Positions 26,801 through 33,394 of a DNA stretch of 64,000 bases are shown here, one piece after another. The DNA is taken from contig UQLS01000004.1 in the NCBI GenBank assembly GCA_900541915.1, forward strand, positions 62,001 through 126,000, read 5' to 3'. The notes under the pieces were generated by a model, which saw nothing but the letters and a program-made list of their open reading frames with translations, did not search any database and was not told the origin of the DNA. This stretch comes from an uncultured Phascolarctobacterium sp. GTDB taxonomy: Bacteria > Bacillota > Negativicutes > Acidaminococcales > Acidaminococcaceae. The first letter of the stretch is position 1. Every line of letters begins with the position of its first letter. The translations under genes and the position numbers were made by a program.

Positions 26801-26940
26801 TCTGCAGTTTCACCGGAGTCAAACAGCCTTGCGCCTAATGTCTCAATACGTGCATCCTCGTCATTAGTTCGTGAGATAACTGCAAAGCCAACTGAGCCAA
26901 CGCCGATATCCAAGCCGATACCATATTTTCTTTTCATCAT
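23803..26940 (-). CDS. cas9: RNA-guided DNA endonuclease Cas9, compact type II-C
   Basis: This 1045-residue Cas9 is in the size range of type II-C enzymes. RuvC-I has G-I-G-L-D-I-G-V-G-S-V-G with Asp11. An arginine-rich bridge helix follows (S-Q-E-R-R-G-Y-R-S-V-R-R). RuvC-II has I-N-I-E-V-A-D-D with Glu517. The HNH domain has D-I-D-H-I-V-P-F-S with His600 and the later N-R-Q-G-K. RuvC-III has N-N-L-H-H-A-A-D-A with Asp750. All nuclease residues look intact. I chose the ATG at 26940 behind GGAAGGGAAG; 11 more in-frame codons upstream look untranslated. No csn2 or cas4 is present, which with the gene order cas9-cas1-cas2 indicates subtype II-C. The PAM cannot be read from this window. Confidence 0.97.
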   Translation of the reverse strand: MMKRKYGIGLDIGVGSVGFAVISRTNDEDARIETLGARLFDSGETADRKASLSQERRGYRSVRRLIRRRKHRKDRVKFFLQKIGLISKEKLQAWQEVNGNQNVLQTRLNGLTEKLTPEEIADCIIHICNHRGYREFYEDENNDKDAGLIKTGLSDFEKCYHDGGYKSVADMLLHDEKFKTETEFTDYHNHKSGERYILIKREYVREELLAILHRQQEFYSQLTDDNITFLCDRIIFAQRDFETGPGDPNDKDRKFMGFLDTLGKCMFYKTEDRAFRSTVLADIYSLVNCLSQMSFVDTATGEIILPEDAAEDIINTALLNGGMTESDLKKLLKKHGLEMRKPGKLEVKIPDTVKTLKVLKSVLEQCGYDYTELIAENQFDLEHPSKLQQLCRILSENITPRRRKQALGKAGWNKALQEAMLRRKFGGTASVCEKYMLEAISAFKHGETYGNFQARRLKERAAEQPTQEKHLLLPPLTMKQDEEITKNIVVFKAINETRKVLNAIIRRYGSPEYINIEVADDLGRSVSERMKLTKMMRDNEKARQKIAEKIIELGLRKEGEVKEGDIARYKLWQEQGGIDLYSGEPIAENAVLSGIYDIDHIVPFSLILDDTLQNKALVNMGANRQGKHQQVPLQYLQGEQKNRFLQNVNLLFKKGKISAKKYKYLMLPNLYDAEILAEWKSRNINDTRYITRYIVNYLTANLKFANEEKKKNVYAVKGAITSRMRKNWLNKKSWGSIDKDRSNNLHHAADALVIANLTPAYVEFASDNMKLNKIYREHHKQISFEYTDYLEKAVRKMQKYYGFNEDYARRLLEAKGRIPSIIKNLEREADIRLTDESMEFYQDKDASSFAEKVADFYRDDPQFAAGLQMPLVSYKQNKKFQGKITDDNPVKKIARKNSSLVKLDTLGNENILTASKYYCIELYETTDGKNNLRGIRYADLRKQDKKLYLTAENPADYKQHKMYLFANDYIEVINKKGECKFKGFYKSVYNINENRISCNEDNNSKSINKTIAAQDVIKKYNIDILGQIGGEVKCSAPFMLLREKK

Positions 26941-26966
26941 AATAAACTTCCCTTCCGTATATATTA

Positions 26967-26995
26967 TTGACACTCATAAATAACAATGCTAGAAT
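26967..26995 (+). promoter_or_regulatory. Strong promoter reading towards the tracrRNA
   Basis: A perfect TTGACA (26967-26972), 17-bp spacing, and TAGAAT (26990-26995). Transcription would start near 27002 and pass through both anti-repeat-like copies. It lies within the 5' leader of the divergent cas9 gene. Confidence 0.75.
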
Positions 26996-27013
26996 TAAAA
27001 TAAGCTTAGGGTT

Positions 27014-27041
27014 ATTATTGTGTAGGTTCATCAATATCCAA
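27014..27041 (-). promoter_or_regulatory. Candidate cas9 promoter inside the extra repeat-like copy
   Basis: On the minus strand TTGGAT (27036-27041), 16-bp spacing and AATAAT (27014-27019). The -35 would lie inside the first repeat-like copy. The boxes are only moderately good. Confidence 0.35.
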
Positions 27042-27047
27042 CAGAGA
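27024..27047 (+). repeat. Degenerate CRISPR repeat/anti-repeat copy upstream of the tracrRNA anti-repeat
   Basis: GTTCATCAATATCCAACAGA (27026-27045) matches the CRISPR repeat exactly, whereas the sequence on either side does not. The true anti-repeat starts 47 bp downstream in the same orientation. This copy lacks the lower-stem part (TAGTTCTAAGAT), so it is probably not a full tracrRNA. Confidence 0.75.
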
Positions 27048-27251
27048 CCATTTATTGACAAATCTTTATAGGTTCATCAATATCCAACAATAGTTCTAAG
27101 ATAAGGCCTTATGTGCCGTAGGGTATAGCGGTATCCCGAATAATTCCGCTCTTTGCTTATTCAGCCGTTACCATTGGTAACGGCTTTTCTGTCTTTTAAT
27201 TTCATTATTTATATTGTATCATTTTTTGTATTCTTATACTATTTTTGTTAT

Positions 27252-27280
27252 AAAAAAGACACCCTTACGGGTGTCTTTTT
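27252..27280. terminator. Terminator at the right edge of the CRISPR locus
   Basis: The same hairpin as at 21302-21332 (AAAAAGACACCC-TTAC-GGGTGTCTTTTT). It ends the minus-strand universal stress genes and backs up the tracrRNA terminator. Confidence 0.85.
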
Positions 27281-27296
27281 ATTTTGCTTTATAAGC

Positions 27297-27713
27297 TTAT
27301 TTCACGATGGTTACGGGCACATCGGCATTTTCTACAATTACCTGGCTGACGCTGTTTTTAAACAGCCCTTCCAGCATGCCAAAGCCTCTGCTGCCCAGTA
27401 CGATAGCATCGCATTTTTCAGTTTTTTCGGCCCGCAGGATATGCTCGGCAATATTGCCGCCCTTTTCCAGCAGATAGGAAGCAGAAACGCCGCTGCCGCT
27501 GATTACCGCTCTCGCCGCATCCAGTACTTCGTCGCCAATCTGCGCTACCAGACAGTCACCCTGCTGGATAACCGCCGTGCTGAACAGCTCCTTCTGCGCC
27601 ACAGTCATAATCACCAGACTGCCGCCGCTGAGCTTTGCCAGCGCTGCCGCATATTCCAAAGCGCGCCACGAATATTCCGTACCGTCAATAGGCACCAGTA
27701 TCCGCTCAAGCAT
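27297..27713 (-). CDS. Universal stress protein (UspA family)
   Basis: This 138-residue single-domain Usp has the N-terminal I-L-V-P-I-D-G-T-E-Y-S and the C-terminal ATP-loop G-S-R-G-F-G-M-L-E-G-L-F-K-N-S-V-S-Q-x-V. It lacks the full G-x2-G-x9-G-S/T spacing only slightly, so ATP binding is likely. It lies 4 bp downstream of a second Usp gene. The proteins of this family dimerise and act in stress adaptation. Confidence 0.92.
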   Translation of the reverse strand: MLERILVPIDGTEYSWRALEYAAALAKLSGGSLVIMTVAQKELFSTAVIQQGDCLVAQIGDEVLDAARAVISGSGVSASYLLEKGGNIAEHILRAEKTEKCDAIVLGSRGFGMLEGLFKNSVSQVIVENADVPVTIVK

Positions 27714-27717
27714 AATC

Positions 27718-28155
27718 TTATTTTACAATCAGTACGGGTACGCCCGCATACTGAGCAACCTTGGAGCTTACGCTTCCCAGGAAGAATTCAGCAATGCCGG
27801 ACAAGCCGCGGCTGCCGATAACGATAGCATCGCAGTTGGATTTTTTGGACAGTGCGATGATACGTTCAGACGGATGGCCTACTTCGAGGCAGTATTCTAC
27901 TTTGCCTTTGTATGCAGACAGTCTTTCCTGAGCCATTTCCAGTACTCTGTCGCCAACTTTTTCCAGTTCACTGTTGCCTTGGGTAATGGTTGCATTATCC
28001 AGAGGAACTGCCAGAAGAGCTGCATTGTTATACGGTTGGATTACATTTACTACTGTCAGCTGGCTGTCAAATTTTTCACCGATTTCCATAGCGTTGGTAA
28101 GTGCGCGCCAGGAGCCTTCACTGCCGTCTACAGGAACAAGGATATTTTTGAACAT
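27718..28155 (-). CDS. Universal stress protein (UspA family)
   Basis: This 145-residue protein starts M-F-K-N-I-L-V-P-V-D-G-S-E behind GGAGGTG; the ATG six codons upstream is less likely. The C-terminus G-S-R-G-L-S-G-I-A-E-F-F-L-G-S-V-S-S-K-V is the ATP-binding loop of UspA. It is paired with the Usp at 27297, and a third member is encoded at 31461. Confidence 0.93.
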   Translation of the reverse strand: MFKNILVPVDGSEGSWRALTNAMEIGEKFDSQLTVVNVIQPYNNAALLAVPLDNATITQGNSELEKVGDRVLEMAQERLSAYKGKVEYCLEVGHPSERIIALSKKSNCDAIVIGSRGLSGIAEFFLGSVSSKVAQYAGVPVLIVK

Positions 28156-28292
28156 AGTAAAACACCTCCACAAGAACTAAAGCCATCTGCTGTCATAACA
28201 GTCACATTATGTATCTGCAGATTGTATCTTTGCCTTATCATTTTATTTTATATATAGATATTCTGTAACCGTGTCAGAATTCCTGCCGGATT

Positions 28293-28676
28293 TTATTCTC
28301 TGCCACGATTTTTTCTTGCGTTATGGATGCGCTGAGATTTTTTGCTGAATTTTTTCTCTTCGCGGGTCAGCTGAGCCACTTCGCTGGGAGCCGGTTTTTC
28401 ATCCAGAAAGCTTTCGCCTTTAAAGAAGCGATAGTAAATGAGGATGAAGGCGATAACTGCCAAAGGAATGGAGCCTACCAGATAACGATAGTCACCGGAT
28501 GCGATAGTGATAAAGTCATAGAAGATAATGCAGGCCGGAACCATGATAATCTGTCCCAGACGGCTGCCGAAGCCATCTTTACCCATGAAACGCACTACCA
28601 TGCCATATGCCAGAAATGCCACTGCAAAGGACACTATGGACATATACACAAGAAAGAAGAAAAACTCAAAATTCAT
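28293..28676 (-). CDS. Small membrane protein of unknown function
   Basis: This 127-residue protein has three hydrophobic segments (about 5-27, 40-58 and 68-86) and a basic, hydrophilic C-terminal tail rich in Lys/Arg/Glu. I do not recognise a family. An AGGAGG site stands 12 bases before the ATG. It follows the FAD-dependent dehydrogenase gene by 17 bp and is probably cotranscribed with it. Confidence 0.65.
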   Translation of the reverse strand: MNFEFFFFLVYMSIVSFAVAFLAYGMVVRFMGKDGFGSRLGQIIMVPACIIFYDFITIASGDYRYLVGSIPLAVIAFILIYYRFFKGESFLDEKPAPSEVAQLTREEKKFSKKSQRIHNARKNRGRE

Positions 28677-28693
28677 ACTGCTATACAGCCTCC

Positions 28694-30073
28694 TTATTTT
28701 TCACTGCGTCTGCCGATAGCCCGCGCTGCCCAGACGCCGCTGGCACTGGCCTGTGAAAGACCTCTTGTGATGCCTGCGCCGTCGCCGATGGCGAACATAT
28801 TGGGGATTTTCGTTTCCAGATTGCCGTCCAGCTCAAGACGGGCACTGTAAAACTTAACCTCCACCCCGTAAAGCAATGTATCCGCATTGGCCATACCGGG
28901 AGCTATCTTATCCAGAGCGTAAATCATTTCTATAATATCATCTAACTGGCGTTTTGGCAAAACAAGACTTAAATCTCCGGGCGTTGCTGCCAAAGTCGGC
29001 TTAGTAAAGCTTTTCGCCATACGCTTTTCATCGGTACGCCGCCCTTTGATTAAATCGCCGAAGCGCTGCACGAGGACGCCGCCTCCCAGCATATTGGAGA
29101 AGGAAGCTATACGCTTACCATACTGCAGCGGTTCATGGAACGGCTCGGTAAATTTATTGCTTACCAGCAGAGCAAAATTGGTATTATTGCTGTGCAGCTT
29201 AGGGTCGCGGAAACTGTGTCCGTTAACGGTGATAATGCCGTCGGTATTTTCCGCCACCACATAGCCGTAAGGATTCATGCAGAAGGTACGCACCAAATCA
29301 TTATACTGCTGAGTACGGTACAGAATCTTTGCCTCATACACCTCGTCGGTAATATGCTTAAAGACCTGGGCAGGCACTTCCACGCGCACGCCTACATCCA
29401 CCTGATTATTGATAAAGCTGAGTCCCAGCTTGCGGCACTGCTGACTGTACCATTCGGCACCGGCACGTCCCGGCGCAGCAAGCAGATATTTGCAGCATAC
29501 ATCTGCCCCGCCTTCTATCTCCAATGCAAAGGTACCGTCATCTGCTATTTTGATTTCCCGTACCGGCGTATTGCAGCGAATCTCGATGCCTTTTTCCAGC
29601 AGATATTTATAAATATTTTCCATGATGACCAGGTTATTTTCCGTACCCAGATGCCTTACCTTGGCATTGAGCAAATGCAGGTCATAACGCAGAGTCTTAG
29701 CGCCGATAGTGCTGTTGCGGGTGGAAAAATATTCCCCCGGCGCGCCATGACGGCAGTTCAGCTCGTCCACGTAGTCAATCAGCTTGACAACCTCTTCCTG
29801 CGGCAGATAATCAATCAGCCAGCCGCCAAACTCCGTAGTAAAATTGTACTTGCCGTCAGAAAACGCTCCGGCGCCGCCAAAGCCGCGCATAATACTGCAG
29901 GGCCTGCAGTTAATGCAGTGGTCTACCTTTTTGGCCGCCAGAGGGCACAGGCGTTTATCTATGGGGTTGCCCGCTTCCAGAATAACTACCTTGAGCGCGG
30001 GATATTTAAGCGTAAATTCATACGCGGCAAAAATGGCCGCCGGACCGCCGCCGATAATGGCTACGTCATACAT
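28694..30073 (-). CDS. FAD-dependent dehydrogenase (COG2509-type)
   Basis: This 459-residue flavoprotein has an N-terminal Rossmann motif V-A-I-I-G-G-G-P-A-A-I-F-A-A and a C-terminal second FAD contact (A-I-G-D-G-A-G-I-T-R-G-L). A cysteine group (C-P-L-A...C-I-N-C-R-P-C) near residue 42-60 is followed by G-F-G-G-A-G-A-F-S-D-G-K. Such cysteines occur in this COG2509 group. The substrate is not known. It forms a unit with the small membrane gene downstream. Confidence 0.88.
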   Translation of the reverse strand: MYDVAIIGGGPAAIFAAYEFTLKYPALKVVILEAGNPIDKRLCPLAAKKVDHCINCRPCSIMRGFGGAGAFSDGKYNFTTEFGGWLIDYLPQEEVVKLIDYVDELNCRHGAPGEYFSTRNSTIGAKTLRYDLHLLNAKVRHLGTENNLVIMENIYKYLLEKGIEIRCNTPVREIKIADDGTFALEIEGGADVCCKYLLAAPGRAGAEWYSQQCRKLGLSFINNQVDVGVRVEVPAQVFKHITDEVYEAKILYRTQQYNDLVRTFCMNPYGYVVAENTDGIITVNGHSFRDPKLHSNNTNFALLVSNKFTEPFHEPLQYGKRIASFSNMLGGGVLVQRFGDLIKGRRTDEKRMAKSFTKPTLAATPGDLSLVLPKRQLDDIIEMIYALDKIAPGMANADTLLYGVEVKFYSARLELDGNLETKIPNMFAIGDGAGITRGLSQASASGVWAARAIGRRSEK

Positions 30074-30120
30074 AGTGCTTTCCCCCTCTTATTTACAAAT
30101 ATTAATATTTATCAGTCATA

Positions 30121-30645
30121 TTACAAATCATATTTTTTCCGTTCATCTCCCAAAGGCTCATCCTTTTTGGGGTCTTTGGTGAACAGATCAAGATTGCGTT
30201 TGGCGCTTTCCATAGCATCGTCATAAACAGTCTTAAAAGCGCTCAAATCATCGGGCTTACCAGCCTTGAGCCACTCGGTAACTACGCGGCCCAGCGCATA
30301 GGTAGTGCCTACGGCTACCGGTATCTGCAGCGGTGGGAAAGGAATCAGCGTCGTCAATGTGCTGCCTACAAAATATGCTCCCAGTGAGCCTAAGATACTT
30401 ACAGCTGCCTGTTCACTGATTTTTTCTTCATAAACCTGTCCCAGCTTGATAATCATGTAGATTTCATTGGCAATCAGGCTCATAGTGCCTAGAAGCGGCG
30501 CCACTACGATAACGCCGGCACGGGCTGCCGCCCAGCGGCACAGGCTTTCGGCCTCTTCGGCACGCGCCCTGTCATCAATAACGACAACGTCTTCCGCCGT
30601 CTTTATTTCTTCCTGTTCAAAAGTAAATTTATCCTGCTGTGTCAT
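30121..30645 (-). CDS. DUF697-like membrane-associated protein
   Basis: This 174-residue protein starts at the ATG behind GGAGG (30645), although the frame is open 36 codons upstream. After a charged N-terminus it has two hydrophobic stretches (about 40-62 and 82-125), followed by a lysine/aspartate-rich tail. The A-A-R-A-G-V-I-V-V-A-P-L-L-G segment and the glycine/alanine-rich second stretch resemble DUF697 (YcjF-like) domains. The function is unknown. Confidence 0.6.
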   Translation of the reverse strand: MTQQDKFTFEQEEIKTAEDVVVIDDRARAEEAESLCRWAAARAGVIVVAPLLGTMSLIANEIYMIIKLGQVYEEKISEQAAVSILGSLGAYFVGSTLTTLIPFPPLQIPVAVGTTYALGRVVTEWLKAGKPDDLSAFKTVYDDAMESAKRNLDLFTKDPKKDEPLGDERKKYDL

Positions 30646-30737
30646 AGTAAAAACCTCCTTTACGGTGGTAACAGCTTCCCAGCAATATCTATTCGCAGCA
30701 GGCAGGCAAAACTCCTGCTGCCGGCCGCGCCGCTGAC

Positions 30738-30770
30738 AAAAAAACCGCAGCATTAAAGCTGCGGTTTTTT
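30738..30770 (-). terminator. Terminator of the DUF190 gene
   Basis: The stem AAAACCGCAGC/GCTGCGGTTTT with flanking A/T runs lies 14 bp past the DUF190 stop. Confidence 0.8.
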
Positions 30771-30783
30771 ATGCAGAAACTTT

Positions 30784-31167
30784 TCAGTTTTCGTCTTTGC
30801 CGTGACGTTCAGCAATTCTTTGACGAATATAGTCGGTCAGCAGATAATTGCTTTCCTCAACCAAAACCAGCGCATGGTTGGCATGCTCTTCCAGGAAAGG
30901 CAATATCTTGGCAATATTTTCCTTACTGTCAACAATCTCGATGACAACGGGCAAATTGGCATTGCCGCTCACAAAACTGCTGATAACTCTGTTAACACCG
31001 CGCAGCTTGCTGGCATAGCCCTCTATCGCCTTCATTACGGTACCGCCGGCTAAGCCCAGCTCGCGTGCTTTGGCAATGATTGCTTTATACAGCGGTTCAT
31101 CCCCAAGCATAACATCCTCACCGGTATAGATTTTTAAAAAGGTTATTTTCCTGAATTCGTGCTCCAT
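30784..31167 (-). CDS. DUF190 family protein (PII-like fold)
   Basis: This 127-residue protein has the DUF190 pattern: L-K-I-Y-x-G-E near the N-terminus, A-R-E-L-G-L-A-G-G-T-V-x-x-x-I-x-G-Y in the middle, and L-P-V-V-I-E-I-V-D after it. DUF190 proteins have a PII-like fold and often sit next to CrcB fluoride channels, but no crcB gene is visible here. I chose the ATG at 31167 behind GAGGGTG; the in-frame GTG three codons earlier is less likely. Confidence 0.85.
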   Translation of the reverse strand: MEHEFRKITFLKIYTGEDVMLGDEPLYKAIIAKARELGLAGGTVMKAIEGYASKLRGVNRVISSFVSGNANLPVVIEIVDSKENIAKILPFLEEHANHALVLVEESNYLLTDYIRQRIAERHGKDEN

Positions 31168-31224
31168 ACACTTCACCCTCTCTAAATAGAAGACAAACGC
31201 CTAATGAACATTCATCTATAAATT

Positions 31225-31253
31225 ATTATAGCACGTTTACAACATATATGTAA
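31225..31253 (-). promoter_or_regulatory. Candidate promoter of the DUF190 gene
   Basis: On the minus strand TTACAT (31248-31253), 17 bp, TATAAT (31225-31230), about 55 bp before the start codon. Confidence 0.45.
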
Positions 31254-31460
31254 GCTTCCGCTGCAACACGATAAAAAAATAAATTTTTCTTAAAAACACA
31301 AAATATAGGCAGGAATTTTATAACATGCGTAGAATACAATATATAGAAAAATAAAGGAGATAGTTACCAATGAACATATAATATATTGTGCAACATCCTG
31401 ACGGTTGTAGCCGTCGGATTGATATAGATGGCATGAAATTAAAATTTGGGAGGGATGCAT

Positions 31461-31901
31461 ATGTTGAAGAAAATTCTCGTTCCGGTAGATGGCAGTGAGG
31501 TTGCAAAACGTTGTCTCGATTTTGCAATGGGCGTAGCCAAAGTGAGCGGCGGTGAACTTCTGGTAGTGCATGTTGCAATTCCCTATGATTTCACCAAGGT
31601 TCCTCCCCGCAAACCGAAAAATGCTATCGAAGAGGCCGAAATGGCCGCAAAAGCTCCTGAACCGACTCCGTTGGATATTGCAGAAGCTTATCTTAAACAG
31701 GCTGGCTTCGACAGAGCCACCTATCGTACCATTGTTGATATTGACCCGGCTGAAAGAATTGTCGAATACGGCAAGACAATGGATGCTGGTATGATCGTTA
31801 TCGGCAACAGAGGCATGGGTCATTGGGCTCAGCTCTTAATGGGCAGTGTGAGCTCCAAAGTGGCACAGACCGCAGAGTGCCCGGTAGTAATCATCAAATA
31901 G
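31461..31901 (+). CDS. Universal stress protein (UspA family)
   Basis: This 146-residue protein starts M-L-K-K-I-L-V-P-V-D-G-S-E behind GGGAGGG; the two upstream ATGs are rejected. It ends with G-N-R-G-M-G-H-W-A-Q-L-L-M-G-S-V-S-S-K-V, the UspA ATP loop. A lysine/proline-rich insertion (P-P-R-K-P-K-N) follows the second strand. The gene is monocistronic, between two leader/terminator regions. Confidence 0.93.
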   Translation: MLKKILVPVDGSEVAKRCLDFAMGVAKVSGGELLVVHVAIPYDFTKVPPRKPKNAIEEAEMAAKAPEPTPLDIAEAYLKQAGFDRATYRTIVDIDPAERIVEYGKTMDAGMIVIGNRGMGHWAQLLMGSVSSKVAQTAECPVVIIK

Positions 31902-32003
31902 ATTTGCGTTGACATAGATTGGAAAGTTTCAGGAAAAGAAAAATAAGGACTTTCCCAAATTTTATAGATGCTGCCAAGGTCGTCAACGGCAGCCAAAGGA
32001 AAG

Positions 32004-32040
32004 AGCCCCTCATCCGCCGGAGATGAGGGGCTTAAAAATT
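32004..32040. terminator. Bidirectional terminator between usp and larE
   Basis: The stem GCCCCTCATC/GATGAGGGGC with a CGCCGGA loop, followed by an A/T-rich tail on both strands. Confidence 0.85.
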
Positions 32041-32041
32041 T

Positions 32042-32866
32042 TTATTTTTCTTTCTTGTCTTCCAGCAGTCTGTTCATACTGCCGCTGGCAAAGCCTTCCA
32101 GATCAAGTGTTACATAGGCAAAGCCTGCACTGCGTACAGCAGCAATAATCTGCTGGCGCAGTTCATCTGCTGCCTGGGCAATCTGCTGTCTGTTAATTTC
32201 AATACGCGCCAAATTGCCGTGACAGCGCACCCGTAAATCCTTAAGGCCTAACTTGCGCAGCGCATCTTCTGCCTGCTCTACCATGGCAAGCTTGGCAGGC
32301 GTTATGGTTTCGCCGTAGGCAATGCGCGAAGCAAGGCAGGCATAGGCCGGTTTAGCGGCAGCTGCCAGACCATAACGTCGCGCCAGTTCCCGCACCTCCT
32401 GCTTGGTAAAGCCGCAGGCCAGCAGCGGACTGATAAAGCCCAGTTCAGCGGCAGCCTGCATGCCGGGGCGATAATCCCCTGCATCATCGGCATTAGCGCC
32501 GTCCAGCAAAGAGCTACAGCCTAACTCCTGCGCCTTGGCTTTAATCGCACCAAAAATCAGCTGCTTGCAGTAATAGCAGCGGCGGCTGTCGTTAGCGCAA
32601 AATTCCGGCAGCGCCAACGGTTCCGGCTGCAAGACATAAAGCTCACAGCCAGCTTCCTGCGCCGCCCTGCGGGCATCCTGACGTTCAAACTGCGGCTGCA
32701 GCGGCGTAAAGGCCGTAATAGCAGCAGCCTGCACACCGGCACGGCTGCAGGCAGCCAAAAGCAACGCTGAATCTACCCCGCCGCTTAAAGCTACAGCAGG
32801 CTTATCCAGACCCTGCAGCAAGGCAAATAATTTATTTTCTTTTTGCTGTAATGTGTTAGCGGACAT
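32042..32866 (-). CDS. larE: ATP-dependent sacrificial sulphur transferase LarE
   Basis: This 274-residue PP-loop protein inserts sulphur into the pincer cofactor precursor of lactate racemase. The ATP-binding S-G-G-V-D-S-A-L-L stands at about residue 28-36. Later motifs are N-D-S-R-R-C-Y-Y-C-K (CxxC), D-G-A-N-A-D-D, and K-P-A-Y-A-C-L-A-S-R-I-A-Y-G, which holds the sulphur-donor cysteine region of the family. No larA, larB or larC gene is in the window, so the partner genes must be elsewhere or the protein serves another thiolation. The start at 32866 follows GAGGAGAAA. Confidence 0.92.
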   Translation of the reverse strand: MSANTLQQKENKLFALLQGLDKPAVALSGGVDSALLLAACSRAGVQAAAITAFTPLQPQFERQDARRAAQEAGCELYVLQPEPLALPEFCANDSRRCYYCKQLIFGAIKAKAQELGCSSLLDGANADDAGDYRPGMQAAAELGFISPLLACGFTKQEVRELARRYGLAAAAKPAYACLASRIAYGETITPAKLAMVEQAEDALRKLGLKDLRVRCHGNLARIEINRQQIAQAADELRQQIIAAVRSAGFAYVTLDLEGFASGSMNRLLEDKKEK

Positions 32867-32970
32867 TTTTTCTCCTCATAAATTGCTGACAGTAAAATAT
32901 TACTCTTGCCAGCAGCAATAAATTAGCTTATTATTTATATGTTACGAATAAACGGGAAAGAAGGTACATT

Positions 32971-33357
32971 ATGTCTAATTTACAGGCCGGCCTTACCGGC
33001 ACCGCCACTACCCTCGTTACCGAGGAAAACACCGCTATCGCCATGCGCAGCGGCGCTCTGCCCGTCTTTGCTACTCCCGCTATGTGCGCGCTGATGGAAG
33101 AAGCAGCCTGCAGCGCCATTAGCGGCAGCCTGGAAGAAGGTATGGGCAGCGTTGGCATTACTCTTAAAATAACTCACGGAGCACCCTCTGCTCTGGGCAG
33201 CCAGATTACGGCAACTGCTCAGCTCACCTGCATCGAAGGCCGCAAGCTTACCTTTTCGGTAGAAGCACGGGACGAAGGCGGCGTTATCGGCAGCGGTACC
33301 CACGAGCGCTTTATTATCGACAACGAAAAATTCATGCACAAACTGCTGGACAAATAA
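32971..33357 (+). CDS. Hotdog-fold thioesterase (FlK-like)
   Basis: This 128-residue protein resembles fluoroacetyl-CoA-thioesterase-like single-domain hotdog proteins. The candidate catalytic residues are Thr35 and Glu43 in F-A-T-P-A-M-C-A-L-M-E-E-A-A and a histidine in K-I-T-H-G-A-P, matching the Thr/Glu/His triad of the family. A G-x-G-x-H-E-R end is typical. It probably hydrolyses a short acyl-CoA; fluoroacetyl-CoA itself is not implied. It is a single gene with its own terminator. Confidence 0.85.
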   Translation: MSNLQAGLTGTATTLVTEENTAIAMRSGALPVFATPAMCALMEEAACSAISGSLEEGMGSVGITLKITHGAPSALGSQITATAQLTCIEGRKLTFSVEARDEGGVIGSGTHERFIIDNEKFMHKLLDK

Positions 33358-33366
33358 GTCCGACAT

Positions 33367-33394
33367 AAGCCGCAGCCACGCTGCGGCTTTTTTA
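33367..33394. terminator. Terminator between the thioesterase and ECF genes
   Basis: The stem AAGCCGCAG/CTGCGGCTT followed by T6. It serves the converging genes on both sides. Confidence 0.85.

Larger units (their letters stand above)
27002..27198 (+). ncRNA. tracrRNA (anti-repeat, nexus, two hairpins, terminator)
   Basis: The anti-repeat (27071-27103) contains GTTCATCAATATCCAAC, complementary to the crRNA repeat. It continues with AATAGTTCTAAGAT, which pairs with the GTTTTAGTACT end across a small bulge. Then follow AAGGCCTTATGTGCC (nexus), a GAATAA/TTATTC hairpin (27138-27162) and a terminator hairpin AGCCGTTACC/GGTAACGGCT (27163-27185) with a T-rich tail. The 5' end is set by the promoter at 26967-26995. 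A shorter form starting near 27065 is possible. It is divergent from cas9. Confidence 0.85.

Noticed and set aside
27055..27083. A second tracrRNA promoter using TTGACA at 27055-27060
   Set aside because: The -35 is perfect but no acceptable -10 follows at 16-18 bp; the promoter at 26967-26995 is better.
29135..30226. A 363-residue plus-strand frame opposite the FAD-dependent dehydrogenase
   Set aside because: Antisense shadow of a gene with clear FAD motifs; no ribosome site or family signature.
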